Shown here: in pieces, positions 11,901 through 21,868 of the stretch
Position numbering within the stretch: the first letter of the stretch is position 1
Layout: every line of letters starts with the position of its first letter
Source: Atherinomorus stipes
Taxonomy: Eukaryota; Chordata; Actinopteri; Atheriniformes; Atherinidae
Reading direction: 5' to 3'
DNA: 64,000 nucleotides
NCBI GenBank assembly: GCA_023101725.1
Contig: JALJCO010000066.1
Coordinates: 124,001 to 188,000, forward strand
The notes under the pieces: model-generated
The model's database searches: none
What the model saw: the letters and a program-made list of their open reading frames with translations, nothing else
What the model was told of the DNA's origin: nothing
Position numbers and translations under genes: made by a program

Positions 11901-12689
11901 AGCCCAGACAGGTTGTTGGGTTGTTGCCCCAATTTCTGGGTTAAAATAACCCAACATTGTTGTCAGCATAACCCATCTTCTGGGTCAAATATTTAACCCA
12001 AAAGTTGGGTAGAAAAAAAGAAAGAAAGAAAAATTAAAGGAAAGGGAAAGAAAGAAAGAAAGAATCCAATTTTCTGGGTTTGTCCCTTTTAAACTCAGCA
12101 GAGGTCAAAAATAACCCATAATGGGTTGTTTTTAACCTATTTATAATCCCATTTTAACCCGTTTTTATATTATTAACCCATAATGGGTTATTTTGACCCA
12201 GGAGTTTTTAGTGTGTACATTTTGCCAAGTTGGATGTCCAGAAAAGTTGGTGTGGAGCTGTTTTGTGCGCTCTCCTCACCGCCACAGTTTCCCCAGCGTC
12301 TTGCTGAGCTCAGCGTTGTGCAGATGTGGATACTGGTCCGCCAGCTTCCTCCGCGCCGCTTGCGCCCAGACCATGAACGCGTTCATGGGCCGTTTCACAT
12401 ACGGTTTGCTCTTCGGTCCTCTCTCCCCCTGACCCGGCCCAGGCACCAGCGACCAGTCGTAGCCTTTCAGCACCTGCGATACAGCGTCGCGGATGCAGGC
12501 AGGAAACCGCTCGTCATCCGCTAAACCCTCCGCATTGCGCGAGATCCCCGACTGGCGCACTGCTTCGTGCGCGTCGGAACCAGCAGGGGAGATCGGGGAC
12601 TCTGAATCCGATCCGTGCTGGGGCATGGAGTCATCGCTGGCCTCTGGACTGCACGGATTTTCCGTTAATGACTTGTTTTCCTCAGACAT
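8138..12689 (-). CDS. sox8: SoxE transcription factor, best match Sox8 (three exons, frameshifted C-terminus)
   Basis: Nuclear HMG-box transcription factor of the SoxE group (Sox8/9/10), acting in neural crest, gonad and skeletal development. Coding exons on the minus strand are 12689-12280, 9265-9030 and 8949-8138; all junctions are GT-AG and the phases agree (410 nt, 236 nt, then the last exon). Domains in order: acidic/serine-rich N-terminus; SoxE dimerisation region from about residue 61 ([20 protein letters not shown]); HMG box from about residue 96 ([20 protein letters not shown]), split by intron 1 after the arginine of GKLWR; PRRRK basic tail; [11 protein letters not shown]; the middle transactivation segment ([23 protein letters not shown]); a Ser/Pro-rich C-terminal region. 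[17 protein letters not shown] fits Sox8 better than Sox9 or Sox10. The open frame gives 485 residues ending in unrelated sequence, while the conserved SoxE tail ([12 protein letters not shown]) lies in another frame and stops at 8233-8235. A 1-bp insertion near 8288-8300, or an assembly error, explains this. Confidence 0.93.
9030..9265 (-). CDS. sox8: sox8 exon 2
   Basis: The acceptor is CTTCCAG before GCTCC, and joining restores GKLWRLLSE. The exon encodes the second half of the HMG box ([18 protein letters not shown], then [12 protein letters not shown]) and a linker with a QQQQ run and a histidine-rich stretch. It ends CCAG before a GTGCTG donor; without splicing the frame would stop shortly after at 9004. 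The box has Tyr where SoxE proteins usually have His (KKDYPDYKY). Confidence 0.93.
9735..10720 (+). mobile_element. Tc1-like transposon remnant in sox8 intron 1
   Basis: It starts with a CAGTTGTGTGAAAAAGTG terminal repeat after TA. Plus-strand fragments spell a Tc1 transposase in pieces: [19 protein letters not shown], then [25 protein letters not shown] and [17 protein letters not shown] (ORF 10303-10653), which include the second D and final acidic residue of the DDE triad. Several stops and frameshifts; inactive. The right terminal repeat was not found. Confidence 0.82.
10742..10826 (-). mobile_element. short AT-rich MITE (GGGCTGTCAGGCGATTAAA)
   Basis: One end reads GGGCTGTCAGGCGATTAAAA on the minus strand, followed by TTAATCTAATTAATTA-type sequence. 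The same element occurs on the plus strand at 29456-29546. Confidence 0.55.
10840..11650 (+). mobile_element. second Tc1/mariner-like remnant
   Basis: [11 protein letters not shown] (ORF 11157-11450) and, in another frame, [10 protein letters not shown] (about 11428-11460) recall the first D and last part of a Tc1/mariner catalytic domain. Strongly decayed; ends not defined. Confidence 0.5.
11842..12215. mobile_element. inverted-repeat MITE (AACTCCTGGGTCAAA termini)
   Basis: ACACAATAAAACTCCTGGGT at the left is inverted at the right (ACCCAGGAGTTTTTAGTGTG). The interior is rich in AACCC/GGGTT palindromes such as TAACCCATAATGGGTTA and a GAAA run. It ends only about 65 bp from the exon 1 donor of sox8. 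Confidence 0.65.
12280..12689 (-). CDS. sox8: sox8 exon 1
   Basis: The ATG at 12689 begins [10 protein letters not shown], as in SoxE N-termini. The exon encodes the dimerisation domain and the first half of the HMG box, ending after TGG CG with a donor reading GTGAGG on the minus strand. It contributes 136 codons plus 2 nt. One residue differs from the usual SoxE box: [11 protein letters not shown] instead of [11 protein letters not shown]. Confidence 0.93.
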
Positions 12690-12837
12690 GTTTTATGCTG
12701 GAGGAGCTCTTCAATGCGTGAAAACGCGCAGATCTATCACCAGGCGGACACGAGAAATCCACGAGATGAAGAGTTCATTTTCCAACATCCTCCTCCAGAT
12801 TTTGTGAAACTCTGACAGACCTCTTGGATGGTCCAGT

Positions 12838-12880
12838 TGTATTTAGGCGTACACCTCTCCGCCCCCTGCCCTATTGGCTT
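12838..12880 (-). promoter_or_regulatory. putative sox8 core promoter (CCAAT, GC box, TATA-like)
   Basis: Upstream of the sox8 ATG on the minus strand are a CCAAT box (12877-12873), a GC-rich box (about 12868-12858) and a TATA-like CTAAATA (12846-12840), spaced as in a pol II core promoter. A start site near 12810 would give a 5' UTR of roughly 120 nt. This rests on motif order and spacing only. Confidence 0.4.
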
Positions 12881-13321
12881 TTTGCAAAGTTTAAGTTCTA
12901 ACTCGCTTCACAAAAACAAGCAAGAGGAAGAAAAAAACGGCCAAAAGTTAGTTTTAAATCAAGAAAATTTAAGTAAATTCTCTGCAGATTTGGACAATAA
13001 AATTGCCCCTCCCAAAGGCCAATTTTTACTATACTTTTATATAGGCTACTATACTATATTATATACTTTTTCCCCAAAATGCCAAATAAATGAAAGATGC
13101 GTGAACTGGAATGATATTTTTGTGGATAGAAATGGATGAAGATGGTGCAAAGACACACTCAAACAGCTGTGTGTTTCGGTAGCTGGAGTGAAACACTGGA
13201 ATTGGAAATTTATTTAAAATGTTGTACTATTTATCAGTTTCAATACAAACAAGAAGCCTTTCTATCATATGAAAAGGAATGTCAAAATAATTTAAATATA
13301 TTCATTTTGGATCTCTAGTAT

Positions 13322-13362
13322 TGCCCCCCCCCCCCCCCCCCCCCTTTTTTTTTTTTTTTTTT
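13322..13362. repeat. poly-C/poly-T tract
   Basis: A run of about 20 C followed by about 18 T on the plus strand, 0.6 kb upstream of the sox8 ATG. Such tracts are prone to assembly error. Confidence 0.9.
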
Positions 13363-14384
13363 AGTTAAAAAGCATTGATGTGAGGTCTGATTTGTTTATT
13401 TTATAAGATTGAAGTAGGTGCTTATAAGAATTTAGTCTTCCTCCTATTCTTTTTTTTTTTTTTGCATGAAATGTTTTTTGCTGTTGTTGTTGTTTTTTTT
13501 TTTTGTTTGTTTTGTTGAATGTTGCTGGATTGTAGTTGCTAAATGTTGGATGTAATGCATTACCATGAAAAAAAATAAGGATAAGCATTGTCGAATCGGA
13601 TCAAATCTCTTAAGTAAATATACTGTATGCTTAACAAGATTTTAAATGTTTTTGTGTTGTGATTGTTTTGTAGATGGAAAGCCACTTTAAAACACAGAAA
13701 AATGAACATATGACATTTAAAAGGACAGAACAAAAAATTTAAAACTAAACTGGTCATCTTGTAAATGGATATCCACTGGTCATAAGAGAGGTTGTTTTTG
13801 TGCAAATATGGCCAGCTTTATGTCTACAACTGTATGTATTAATGGGGGAAAAAGGCAAAACAAAGGGAGTCCACTTGTCAATGTGTGTACTCATAAATCC
13901 CGTCTTCATCCTTTGCTTCATTGATCTTCATTGATTTTCTCATTTTTTCTGGTTGTCCCGCTGCTACATGATCTACAGTCCATGAGAATAAACCAGCCCG
14001 CTATAGAGAGTGTTTAATGCTGTGTCAACGCGGTCCTCCATCAATCCTCCATCTCTGCTTGAACCAGTCTATGACATCTACTGACACCTCAGCAACTGTT
14101 GCAAAGACACACATTGGGAAAAGCAGCCATGACGTCTCACCCTTCAGATTCTGTTGGGATCAGTAATTATAAACAGAGGTGAAGCACAACTTATTTATTT
14201 CTTCAGTACAGACAGCATCACTTGATGCATCAGTTGCTGCTGTCCGTGATGCAAAATTATGCTTAACACAGAATGTTTCTGTTAACCAGAGATGTGCATC
14301 ATCATTTAGAATCAGTTATTCAGTTTTTGTCAAACCCACTGAAGTTATTACAGTAAACACCACATCCTTCACATCAAGTCTCTG
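13363..14384. other. unassigned intergenic sequence
   Basis: AT-rich with T-runs; no gene or clear repeat end recognised. Confidence 0.6.
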
Positions 14385-15360
14385 CACAGGTCAAGACTCT
14401 GCACAGGTCAAGTCTCTTGACAGGTCATGTCTCTGGACAGGTCATGACTGCAAAGGTCAAGTCTCTGGACAGGTCAAGACTCTGCACAGGTCAAGTCTCT
14501 GCACAGGTCAAGTCTCTAGACAGGTCAGGTCTCTGTACAGGCCAAGTCTCTTGACAGGTCAGGTCTCTGGACAGGTCAGGTCTCTGCACGGGCCAAGTCT
14601 CTGGACAAGTCAAGTCTCTTGACAGGTCAGGTCTCTGCACTGGCCAAGTCTCTGCACAGGTCAGGTCTCTGGACAGGTCAGGTCTCTGTACAGGCCAAGT
14701 CTCTTGACAGGTCAGGTCTCTGCACTGGCCAAGTCTCTGGACAGGTCAAGTCCCTGCACAGGTCAGGTCTCTGCACTGGCCAAGTCTTTGGACAGGTCAA
14801 GTCTCTGGACAGGTCAAGTCTCTGCACAGGTCAAGTCTCTGCACAGGTCAGGTCTCTGGACAGGTCAAGTCTCTGGACAGGTCAAGTCTGTCGATGGGCT
14901 AAGTCTGGACACGTCAATTCATTGCACAGGTCAAGTCTCTGCACAGGTCAAGTCTCTGGACAGGTCAAGTCTCTGCACAGGTCAAGTCTCTGCACAGGTC
15001 AGGTCTCTGGACAGGTCAAGTCTCTGGACAGGTCAAGTCTGTCGATGGGCTAAGTCTGGACACGTCAATTCATTGCACAGGTCAAGTCTCTGGACAGGTC
15101 AAGTCTCTGCACAGGTCAAGTCTCTGGACAGGTCAAGTCTCTGCATAGGTCAGGTCTGTGGATGGGCTGAGTCTGGACAGGTCAAAGCTTTGTACCAGTC
15201 AAGTCTTTTGATGGGTCAAGCCTCTGCACAGGTCAAGTCACTGGACGGGTCAGATTTCTGGACAGGGAAAGTCTGTGGATGGGCTGAGTCTGGACAGGTC
15301 AAATCTTTGCACAGGTCAAGTCTCTGGACGGGTCAGATTTCTGGACAGGGAATGTCTCAA
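14385..15360. repeat. 17-bp minisatellite (AGGTCAAGTCTCTGSAC)
   Basis: More than 50 tandem 17-mers, mostly alternating CTGCACAGG and CTGGACAGG variants, with larger blocks repeated (for example GTCGATGGGCTAAGTCTGGA at 14889 and 15041). The period is not a multiple of three and the motif lacks stops in any plus frame, so three overlapping long ORFs (14179-14622, 14619-15053, 14704-15462) with 17-residue periodic peptides result. They are not regarded as genes. Confidence 0.92.
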
Positions 15361-15553
15361 GACAGGCTCACCGACGACCTGACCTTGTCTGCAACAGTCT
15401 GTTTTGGTTTTGGTCCAGGCGAGAATGACGTTACAGGCTCACCTGTGTCTTCCATTGTGTAACAGATCATAGTCATGACACCAATTACCAAACATTGTCA
15501 TTTTCCGGTGTTTTTATTTATTTTTTTTTGAGGGGATTTTTTTTGTGCATATG

Positions 15554-15626
15554 ACCCGGCTAGCTCAGTCGGTAGAGCATGAGACTCTTAATCTCAGGGT
15601 CGTGGGTTCGAGCCCCACATTGGCTG
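15554..15626 (+). tRNA. tRNA-Lys(CTT), acceptor stem degraded
   Basis: A cloverleaf can be read: D arm GCTCAGTCGGTAGAGC, anticodon arm GAGACTCTTAATCTC with anticodon CTT, and T arm GTGGGTTCGAGCCCCAC. The acceptor arms ACCCGGC and ATTGGCT leave mismatches at pairs 2-71 and 7-66, unlike the canonical GCCCGGC/GTTGGGC. Internal A and B boxes look intact, so transcription is possible, but function as a tRNA is doubtful. Confidence 0.8.
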
Positions 15627-16128
15627 TTGGAGCTTTGATTGAAAAGGGATCCTTGATCCTTAGCCACATTGCATCCCTGCCATAAAAACAGCTACAACTC
15701 TGTACATTTGTCTCCTTCCCAAAGGTGCAATAATTCACAATGTAAAGTGGACACAACTACCCCAAATCTCAACGAGCCACCTACCTCCGTGCCTTCCAGT
15801 TGTCACACACTGAAGAATGTCCAAAAATCCCTCTCAGCGCAAGTGCTTTTGCATCATCTTGTTGCAAAGCTTCTATTTTCCAGCAGCTTCAAACAACAAT
15901 ATACACACTTACATCCGCAACTAAATCTCATGAACAGACTAAAATGGTTTTCCATTAGCAATTGATTGCAACTCATGACCATCTCCATGAACTCTTATTG
16001 TTTCAGTCATGTTTTTCACTATATGCCTGTAAGATTTCAGAAGTTTGTAAAAGTCAACATATGTGACACTCGATTGTCAAATAATACTCTGATACTTCAC
16101 TACACTGTGTACCACTGTTAGGATTCTT

Positions 16129-16239
16129 GTCAGGATGGCCGAGCGGTCTAAGGTGCCAGACTCAAGGCTTGTTTCCTTCCTTAAATCTGGGATTTCTGGT
16201 CTCCACATGGAGACGTGGGTTCAAATCCCACTCCTGACA
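16129..16239 (+). tRNA. tRNA-Leu(CAA) with intron
   Basis: The acceptor GTCAGGA pairs fully with TCCTGAC. A long variable arm (GGTCTCCACATGGAGAC) marks a class II tRNA; the T arm is GTGGGTTCAAATCCCAC. The anticodon stem CCAGA/TCTGG encloses CTCAAG and then an intron of about 25 nt (about 16166-16190), as in vertebrate tRNA-Leu(CAA) genes. It looks intact and is the only undamaged tRNA of the cluster. Confidence 0.88.
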
Positions 16240-16505
16240 ATCTAACCTGTCCCTTTCCATGTGTTTTAAAGCAGAACTAAAAAAGGTCTAGTGAAAGACA
16301 ATATGTCTAAAAGTTTCTTCCAACTTTCCACGGACTTCAAAGGCTTTTCATAGCAACACAAAGGTAGACTTTTGTCAGATTTAAAAAAAAACAGGTCATT
16401 ATTTTTAACAGATCATAGTCATAACACCAATCACCAAACATTGTCATTTTCCGTTTTTTTTAAATTTATTTATTTATTTTTTTAGGGGATTTTTTTGTGC
16501 ATATG

Positions 16506-17341
16506 GCCCGGCTAGCTCAGTTGGTAGAGCATGAGACTCTTAGGCCCAATCCCAATCTCTCTTTTTACCCCTACCCCTTACCCCTTACCCTTGGCCCTTG
16601 CACTTAAAACGAAGCCACAAGGGGTAGGGGTGAAAGTCAACCCCTTCAAATTGGGACACCCCTTCAAGAATCACATACGTCATCAGTGATTCCGCCGGCT
16701 TGTGTGTAAGCAGATGTGCGCTGAGCTGTTGGCGCAAATCTGGAGAAATCAAGCCATCTACAGCTGTGGATTAACGTTAACAAGCAAATTCGATTTTTGC
16801 ATGATATCCCTGCCTGTGTTTTATCCCATGAAGACCAGCAGCGATGCTGCCGAATTTCTTATTGATCATCTAGATTATCAGGGCTGCAGAGCACCGCTGG
16901 TTTTCAGCCTGGTAGCGTTTATATAACTGAAGCGTCAATGTAGTACTCGCGATTTTTTTTTCATGTGCATTTTGCAAAAAAAATGACCGTTAAACATTTA
17001 AACAGCATTAAACTAGACTATATAATGGTTTTCACACTTTTTAAACTTTATTTATGGAGAAATATTTACATTTGTGGATGTTTTTGGACTCGGTAGCAGC
17101 CATCGTCCCAGTGATTTTCTTACCCCTTCTTTTAAAGTGTGCTCTCGAAAAATCTTCGTTTGAAGGGGGTATATAGCCCCTACCCCTTAGCCCTTCCCCT
17201 CCATCCTACAGGTATTGGGACACCCCTACCCCTACACATGAACACGCAAAACGGAGGGGAAAGGCTAAGGGGTAGGGCCAAGGGGTGAAATGGGATTCAC
17301 CCTTAATCTCAGGGTCATGGGTTCAAGCCCCACGTTGGGCG
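16506..17341 (+). pseudogene. tRNA-Lys(CTT) split in the anticodon loop by a 760-bp MITE
   Basis: The 5' part (16506-16542: GCCCGGCTAGCTCAG ... GAGACTCTTA) and the 3' part (17303-17341: TTAATCTCAGGGTCA ... GTTGGGCG) join into one tRNA-Lys when one TTA is removed. The acceptor stem is canonical, better than in the copy at 15554. The T stem has an A-C mismatch (ATGGG/CCCAC). Confidence 0.88.
16543..17302. mobile_element. MITE with TTA target duplication (PIF/Harbinger-like)
   Basis: The ends GGCCCAATCCCAATC and, on the other strand, GGGTGAATCCCATTTC form imperfect inverted repeats. It is flanked by TTA on both sides (16540-16542 and 17303-17305), the target duplication typical of PIF/Harbinger elements. 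Subterminal runs of CCCCTACCCCTTA are mirrored on the opposite strand near the right end. No transposase. Family assignment rests on the TSD and ends. Confidence 0.7.
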
Positions 17342-17574
17342 TTGGCCTTTTGATTGAAAAGGGATCCTTGATCCTTAGCCACATTGCGTCCCTGCCATAA
17401 ATCTGTACATCTGCATCTGATGACCATCTCCATGAACTCTTATTGTTACAGTCATGTTTTTCACTACATGCCTGGCAGATTTCAGAAGTTTGTAAAAGTC
17501 AACAAATGTGACGGTCGATTGACACATAAATACTCTGATACTTCCCTACAATGTGAACCAATGTTAGGATTCTT

Positions 17575-17596
17575 GTCAGGATGGCCGAGCGGTCTA
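17575..17596 (+). pseudogene. truncated tRNA-Leu(CAA), second cassette copy
   Basis: GTCAGGATGGCCGAGCGGTC and two more bases match the first 22 nt of the tRNA-Leu at 16129, then unrelated sequence follows. The missing 3' part was not found downstream; TCTAAG recurs at 18607 but continues differently. Confidence 0.75.
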
Positions 17597-18606
17597 TTGC
17601 CCCATTTCCACCATCCTTTTTCTGCTTAACTCACCTCATCTCGCCTCGGTCATTGGGCTTTTCCACTGGGGGTTTTCCGAGCTGTCAGTTTCTGTACTTC
17701 CTCTGGTGAGGTTCTGAGCGTTCCGAAGCGAGCTTTGTCTGACGTCATCTCACTGCATGCCACCTATTGGCCAAGGGGTCAGCCAATCAGATATCAGGAT
17801 CAGAGAGTGACATCATTAAATGAGCGACAGTTTACAGGCCCTACCAGGAGATCGCGGTAGCGCAACTCTTTAATTGCTAGTAGCCGCCGGTAAAAACAGC
17901 AAAAGAGGAAGAAGTAGAAGGAGAAGAAGTAATCCGGGAGGGAGGGATGATATCATTAGTTGCGCAGCTTCTGAAAGCTCTTATGTGGCGTAGGTGGTGG
18001 CAAGTTTGCCTGTTTAAACCAAAGGTTGTGGGTTTAATTTCCTTTCCTGCTGTACAATATCATTTTTTTCACCACGAGAGATAGATAGATAAATAGATAG
18101 ATTCAAATTCTGCCGAGTAAAAGAGGTTTTTAATCTCAGTGTGACTTTTCCTGGTTAAATAAAGGTTAAATGAATACATGAAAAAAATTCAGATTCAGAA
18201 GACTTTGTTGTTTATGTATGTACAGACAGACAGACAGACAGACTTTCAGATAGATAGATATGAGCTCGTGAGGGAGTGATTTCAGATTCGCAACAAGATA
18301 GTGGAGAAAAAAAAAGAATTTTATTTGGCTGAAAAGGGATTTCAACCTGAGATCATTAGGTTGTAAGCCAAGATTGCTACCACCTATGCCACTTAAATTC
18401 TTTGTAAAGTTGTGTCAGTGTGGTGTCATCCATTCCTCTCATGTTATTTTCTCCACATACTTCTTGTTTTTTTCCCTCTGTTGGGGCATTACCCCGCCCA
18501 CTTGTGGTCGGGGTAATGGATTGTAATTGAAAAGCTACCAAGCCAAGTTGAGCTGAGTTGAGTTTAGGTGAGTTGAGCTGAACTGTGCTCGTGGAAAAGG
18601 CCCATG
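17597..18606. mobile_element. insertion with internal inverted tRNA-like arms
   Basis: Sequence inserted after the broken tRNA-Leu. TCTA occurs at both edges (17593-17596 and 18607-18610) as a possible target duplication. Two inverted arms (about 17980-18060 and 18335-18400) share GTGGCRTAGGTGGTRGCAA and a tRNA B-box-like GGTTGWRRTTT region. GATA and CAGA microsatellites lie between them. Edges are uncertain. Confidence 0.45.
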
Positions 18607-18889
18607 TCTAAGTAACTGGAATAATAGTTTGTAGTAACTGTGAAAAGTTAAAAGATCAGTGCCAATCCTCATTCATGGCTGGTCAGAGAGAGCTGTAGAC
18701 AGATTTATTCTCCCCATAGAACACCCAGTTCTCCATCTTTTGTGTGATTTATGAAGCTGTGCCAGACAATTACACTGAAGTACTTCCTCTCCCTCTATTG
18801 TGTATTTGTTTCAATATTTTTTGACCTCATTGAGCCATGTATCACTCCTCTATACTTCCTAGCAGGTAACCAGGCCATCATGTTCAGAT

Positions 18890-19060
18890 CATTTCTCTCA
18901 GGGAAATGCTACCTCACACAGAGATATATTCAATGTTGCATTTCCAGTTTAGTCTGTTGTCCAGCTGAACTCCAAGGTTCTTGTCGTCCTCCACCTCTTC
19001 TCAATAGTACAGGCTGCAGGATGGTAGGGGAGAGCAACCTGACACTGACATGGAAAATGG
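18890..19060 (-). pseudogene. non-LTR retrotransposon reverse transcriptase fragment
   Basis: The minus strand reads EVEDDKNLGVQLDNRLNWKC before a stop, matching the EVEEYKYLGVHLDDRLDWKC-type motif after the polymerase domain of fish LINEs. Flanks are too decayed to place in a family. Confidence 0.65.
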
Positions 19061-19798
19061 GGAGCCCTGGTAAGTCTTTGTGAAGGTGATTTCAGAGCAA
19101 CCCTGCTGCAGAGTTGTTCTGTTCATCATCGCACTGGGGAGGGGATGTGTCAGTATTGTTTTGAGGTGTGTTTGATAAGAGGCTCAAAGAGGAATGGAGT
19201 CGGAGAGCTACGGATTGATGTTCATATGGATTGATGCCGCTGGCGGCTTGGACTGTGTTGGCCAGTCAGTAGAGGCCAGGTTAGGCAGTAAAATTAACAA
19301 CACTAAAAAGTTTTGTTTGTCCCAAATTAAAAACCACTTGGTCTGTGGGTTTGGTGGACCTAGCTTACTGATGATTTTCCAATTTTTCTCTGTGAGATGC
19401 TCAATACATGCCCATCAGAGGGTTCTCCCTCTCCAGCTTTCAGTGGAAATTTGGGGAAATGGACTGTTTTTTTCTTGGCCTGAACTCTGGAAATCTTATT
19501 TTTAGACCAGGAGCAAAACAGTAGTAGTAGTTTTGTTTTCTCTTCTCCTTTGGTTCACCAGTCTCCATCATTCTCTTCGTTGTCTTTCTCACTCTTGTGC
19601 GAAAAAGGGACTATCATTCAGGGCTGCAACGTCAACCAACCATGTGATGTCACAGCGTACTGCAAGATGACGGCGCTCTTGCCATAAAAACATAAAACAG
19701 CATTACATTTTTTCTTTTACATGTTTATTTTATAACAATAAGATTTACTACTACTACTACCACTACTACTAACATCAACAACAATAATAATAACACAT
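19061..19798. other. unassigned intergenic sequence
   Basis: No gene recognised; ends in a TAC/ACA microsatellite (about 19749-19795). Confidence 0.6.
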
Positions 19799-20412
19799 AG
19801 GGATGCATGATATATTCGGCCCCCTATCGGTATCGGCCTAAATTGGCCTTAAAACTTGGACATCGGCTACCCCACCGATATTTAACTGATCAGCCTGCTG
19901 TTTCTAGTCTAAGTCTAAAAAAAAAAAACCTTCTTCTTTTTCCTCTTCAAAAACTTTTTTTTTTTTACAGACTTTAAAACTTCTATAAACTAGGGATGGG
20001 AAAATAATCAATACACTGAAATATCATGATATTTTCATGTGCTGATATCATAATGACATTTAAAAACGTGGTATCAATCTATTTTACTAACAAAATCTCG
20101 CAATATTTCATCATTCCATTACAAAATCTCGCAAGAATTCACGAAATTTCGTGAGATTTTGTTAGTAAAATAGATAGATACCGCGTTTTTAAATATCGTC
20201 TTGATACTGGCAAGTAAAAATATTGCAATATTTCAGTGTATCAATATTTTTTCCCACCCCGATTTTTCAAAGTGTTGGAAACGGAAAACTGCTATTTGCA
20301 ATGACTGCTTATTTTTTTCAGCTTTCGGTATCAATATCGGTTATTGGCCACATGAGTTTTAAAATATCGGCATATCGGATATCGGCCAAAATTCCAACAT
20401 CGTGCATCCCTA
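19799..20412. mobile_element. hAT-like MITE with a nested second MITE
   Basis: The outer ends TAGGGATGCATGATAT and ATCGTGCATCCCTA are inverted, with TATCGGCC-rich subtermini. Inside, 19993-20261 begins TAGGGATGGGAAAATAATCA and ends with an inverted counterpart, ATTTCAGTGTATCAATATTT. A central palindrome carries TTTTACTAACAAAATCTCGC and its complement. Confidence 0.65.
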
Positions 20413-21440
20413 ATTTGTCACTTGACATATGACAAATGCTGGCTAAACATCTGTGCAGAAGATATTGTTAGTGAATAAATAAGTAAATAAATGAAAGAAT
20501 ATAGTCAAGATAAATTTATATGTATTTTTGTTCTTTTTGAACATAATGCATGAACTAAAGCCAGCTGGTCTTTACAGTATGACAGTTCCTCTGAGGCTGA
20601 AATTGACTATCTTATTTATAAAAGGTTTAAAAAAACACAAATTTGACCCTTATTACACACATTTATGTACAAAACAAATAAACCTTTATTAATGATGACA
20701 AGACAAGAGAAAGTTTGCATCATTCAGGGGGAACGACAAGAAGAGAAAGAGAGGCTCAGAGTGGCTCTGACACCATTTTTTAAAATTATTATTATTATTA
20801 ACAAAATTAACAAAAACAGAACTCCAACAGGAACTTCACTTTATAGCACTTTAAAAACAACACAGTACAAATGAGACGATTTGGGTACAAATATTAAAAG
20901 AGACGATGGCACAAAGGTTGTGAAATATAAGCCAAAGAAATATATATATATATATATATATATAAACAAAAAAAAACACATTAGTCACAAAAAACTTTTC
21001 CAATTTAATGTTTTCAAAGTAAACAAGAATGTCTTTATCTTGCAAGATGTTCAAAATATTTTAGCAGAAGGAACCGCTACATTTACCAAAGATTTCTGAA
21101 GTATTTATTTGAACATTTGTTTTTTGTAAAGTCTAAATTTCCCAAAAAATATTGTTCACAAGAGCTGTCATTAAAATCTCAGATGTAGATCCAACAAGAA
21201 GCTGTAAAATATTCTTTGACAGCTCTGACCCTTCTCAAGTGCTTCTCGCTCTTTTTTTCTTTCTTTTATTGAAAATGTTTATTCAAAAACAGTACATAGT
21301 ACAACAAACTTCAAACTTGCCAGGGGAAGGAAAGATAATAACAACAACAACAACAACTGTAATAATAATAATAATAGTAATAATAATAAAGTAGATAATC
21401 TTTACACTTTCAATGCATACCGTGACCAGAATTCAATGAT
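20413..21440. repeat. AT-rich, low-complexity segment
   Basis: Holds (TA) at 20940-20964, (TTA)/(AAC)/(AAT) runs at 20785-20805 and 21339-21392. No gene recognised. Confidence 0.7.
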
Positions 21441-21577
21441 TTCATTCCTTTTGATTAGTGAATGTTTCAGTGTGTAGTATATACGTCTTTGTGAAAAACA
21501 TAAAATACAGGTTTTTTTGTTTGCAAATTTGCACATGCAGATTTGCCAAGATAAGTATTAGATTAACAATAAGCATC

Positions 21578-21868
21578 TTATCTGAACTCATCAAGTCTTT
21601 TGTAATAATATGTTTGTGATATTTTGTAATCATTGCACAAACTTGTAGTTACCAGTCGGGTAAAACCTTTCCAAAATTTCTGAGTCACTGAACAAGTCCA
21701 AAATAGGTGAGGTAAAGTTTCTGGATGAGAATCACAAAATGAGCAATTAATGTCCAGGTCTTTCTTGAATTTGGTTAAAAACTGCTTTTCAGAGTAAAAT
21801 TTGTGAACAATTTTATAAGAAATTTCTTTTACTTTGTTGGTGACAAAACAAAAACGAAAAACCTGCAA
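21578..21868 (-). pseudogene. LINE ORF2 C-terminal fragment (zf-RVT)
   Basis: NCSFCDSHPETLPHLFWTCS followed by FW is the zinc-binding segment found at the end of the reverse-transcriptase ORF of L1/Tx1-type LINEs. The preceding YKIVHKFYSEKQFLTKF also fits. No upstream RT core was recognised; 5'-truncated. Confidence 0.75.

Larger units (their letters stand above)
9266..12279 (-). other. sox8 intron 1
   Basis: A 3.0-kb intron interrupting the HMG box at the SoxE-conserved position. It is filled largely by Tc1-like debris (9735-10720 and about 10840-11650), a short AT-rich MITE fragment (10742-10826) and an inverted-repeat MITE (11842-12215). Confidence 0.85.
15461..17596 (+). repeat. tandem duplication of a tRNA-Lys/tRNA-Leu cassette
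   Basis: Copy 1 starts at 15461 and copy 2 at 16408 with the same order: AACAGATCATAGTCATRACA, poly-T, tRNA-Lys, AAAAGGGATCCTTGATCC spacer, GACCATCTCCATGAACTC, then tRNA-Leu. Copy 1 has about 330 bp (15670-15972) lacking in copy 2; copy 2 has the MITE in tRNA-Lys and breaks off in tRNA-Leu. Confidence 0.8.

Noticed and set aside
14179..15462. Three long repetitive ORFs as a secreted or structural repeat protein
   Set aside because: All three frames of the 17-bp minisatellite are open, so length is explained by the motif; no start context, splice sites or conserved ends support a gene.
18607..18630. 3' half of the second tRNA-Leu after the insertion
   Set aside because: Only TCTAAG matches; the following bases do not continue as tRNA-Leu.
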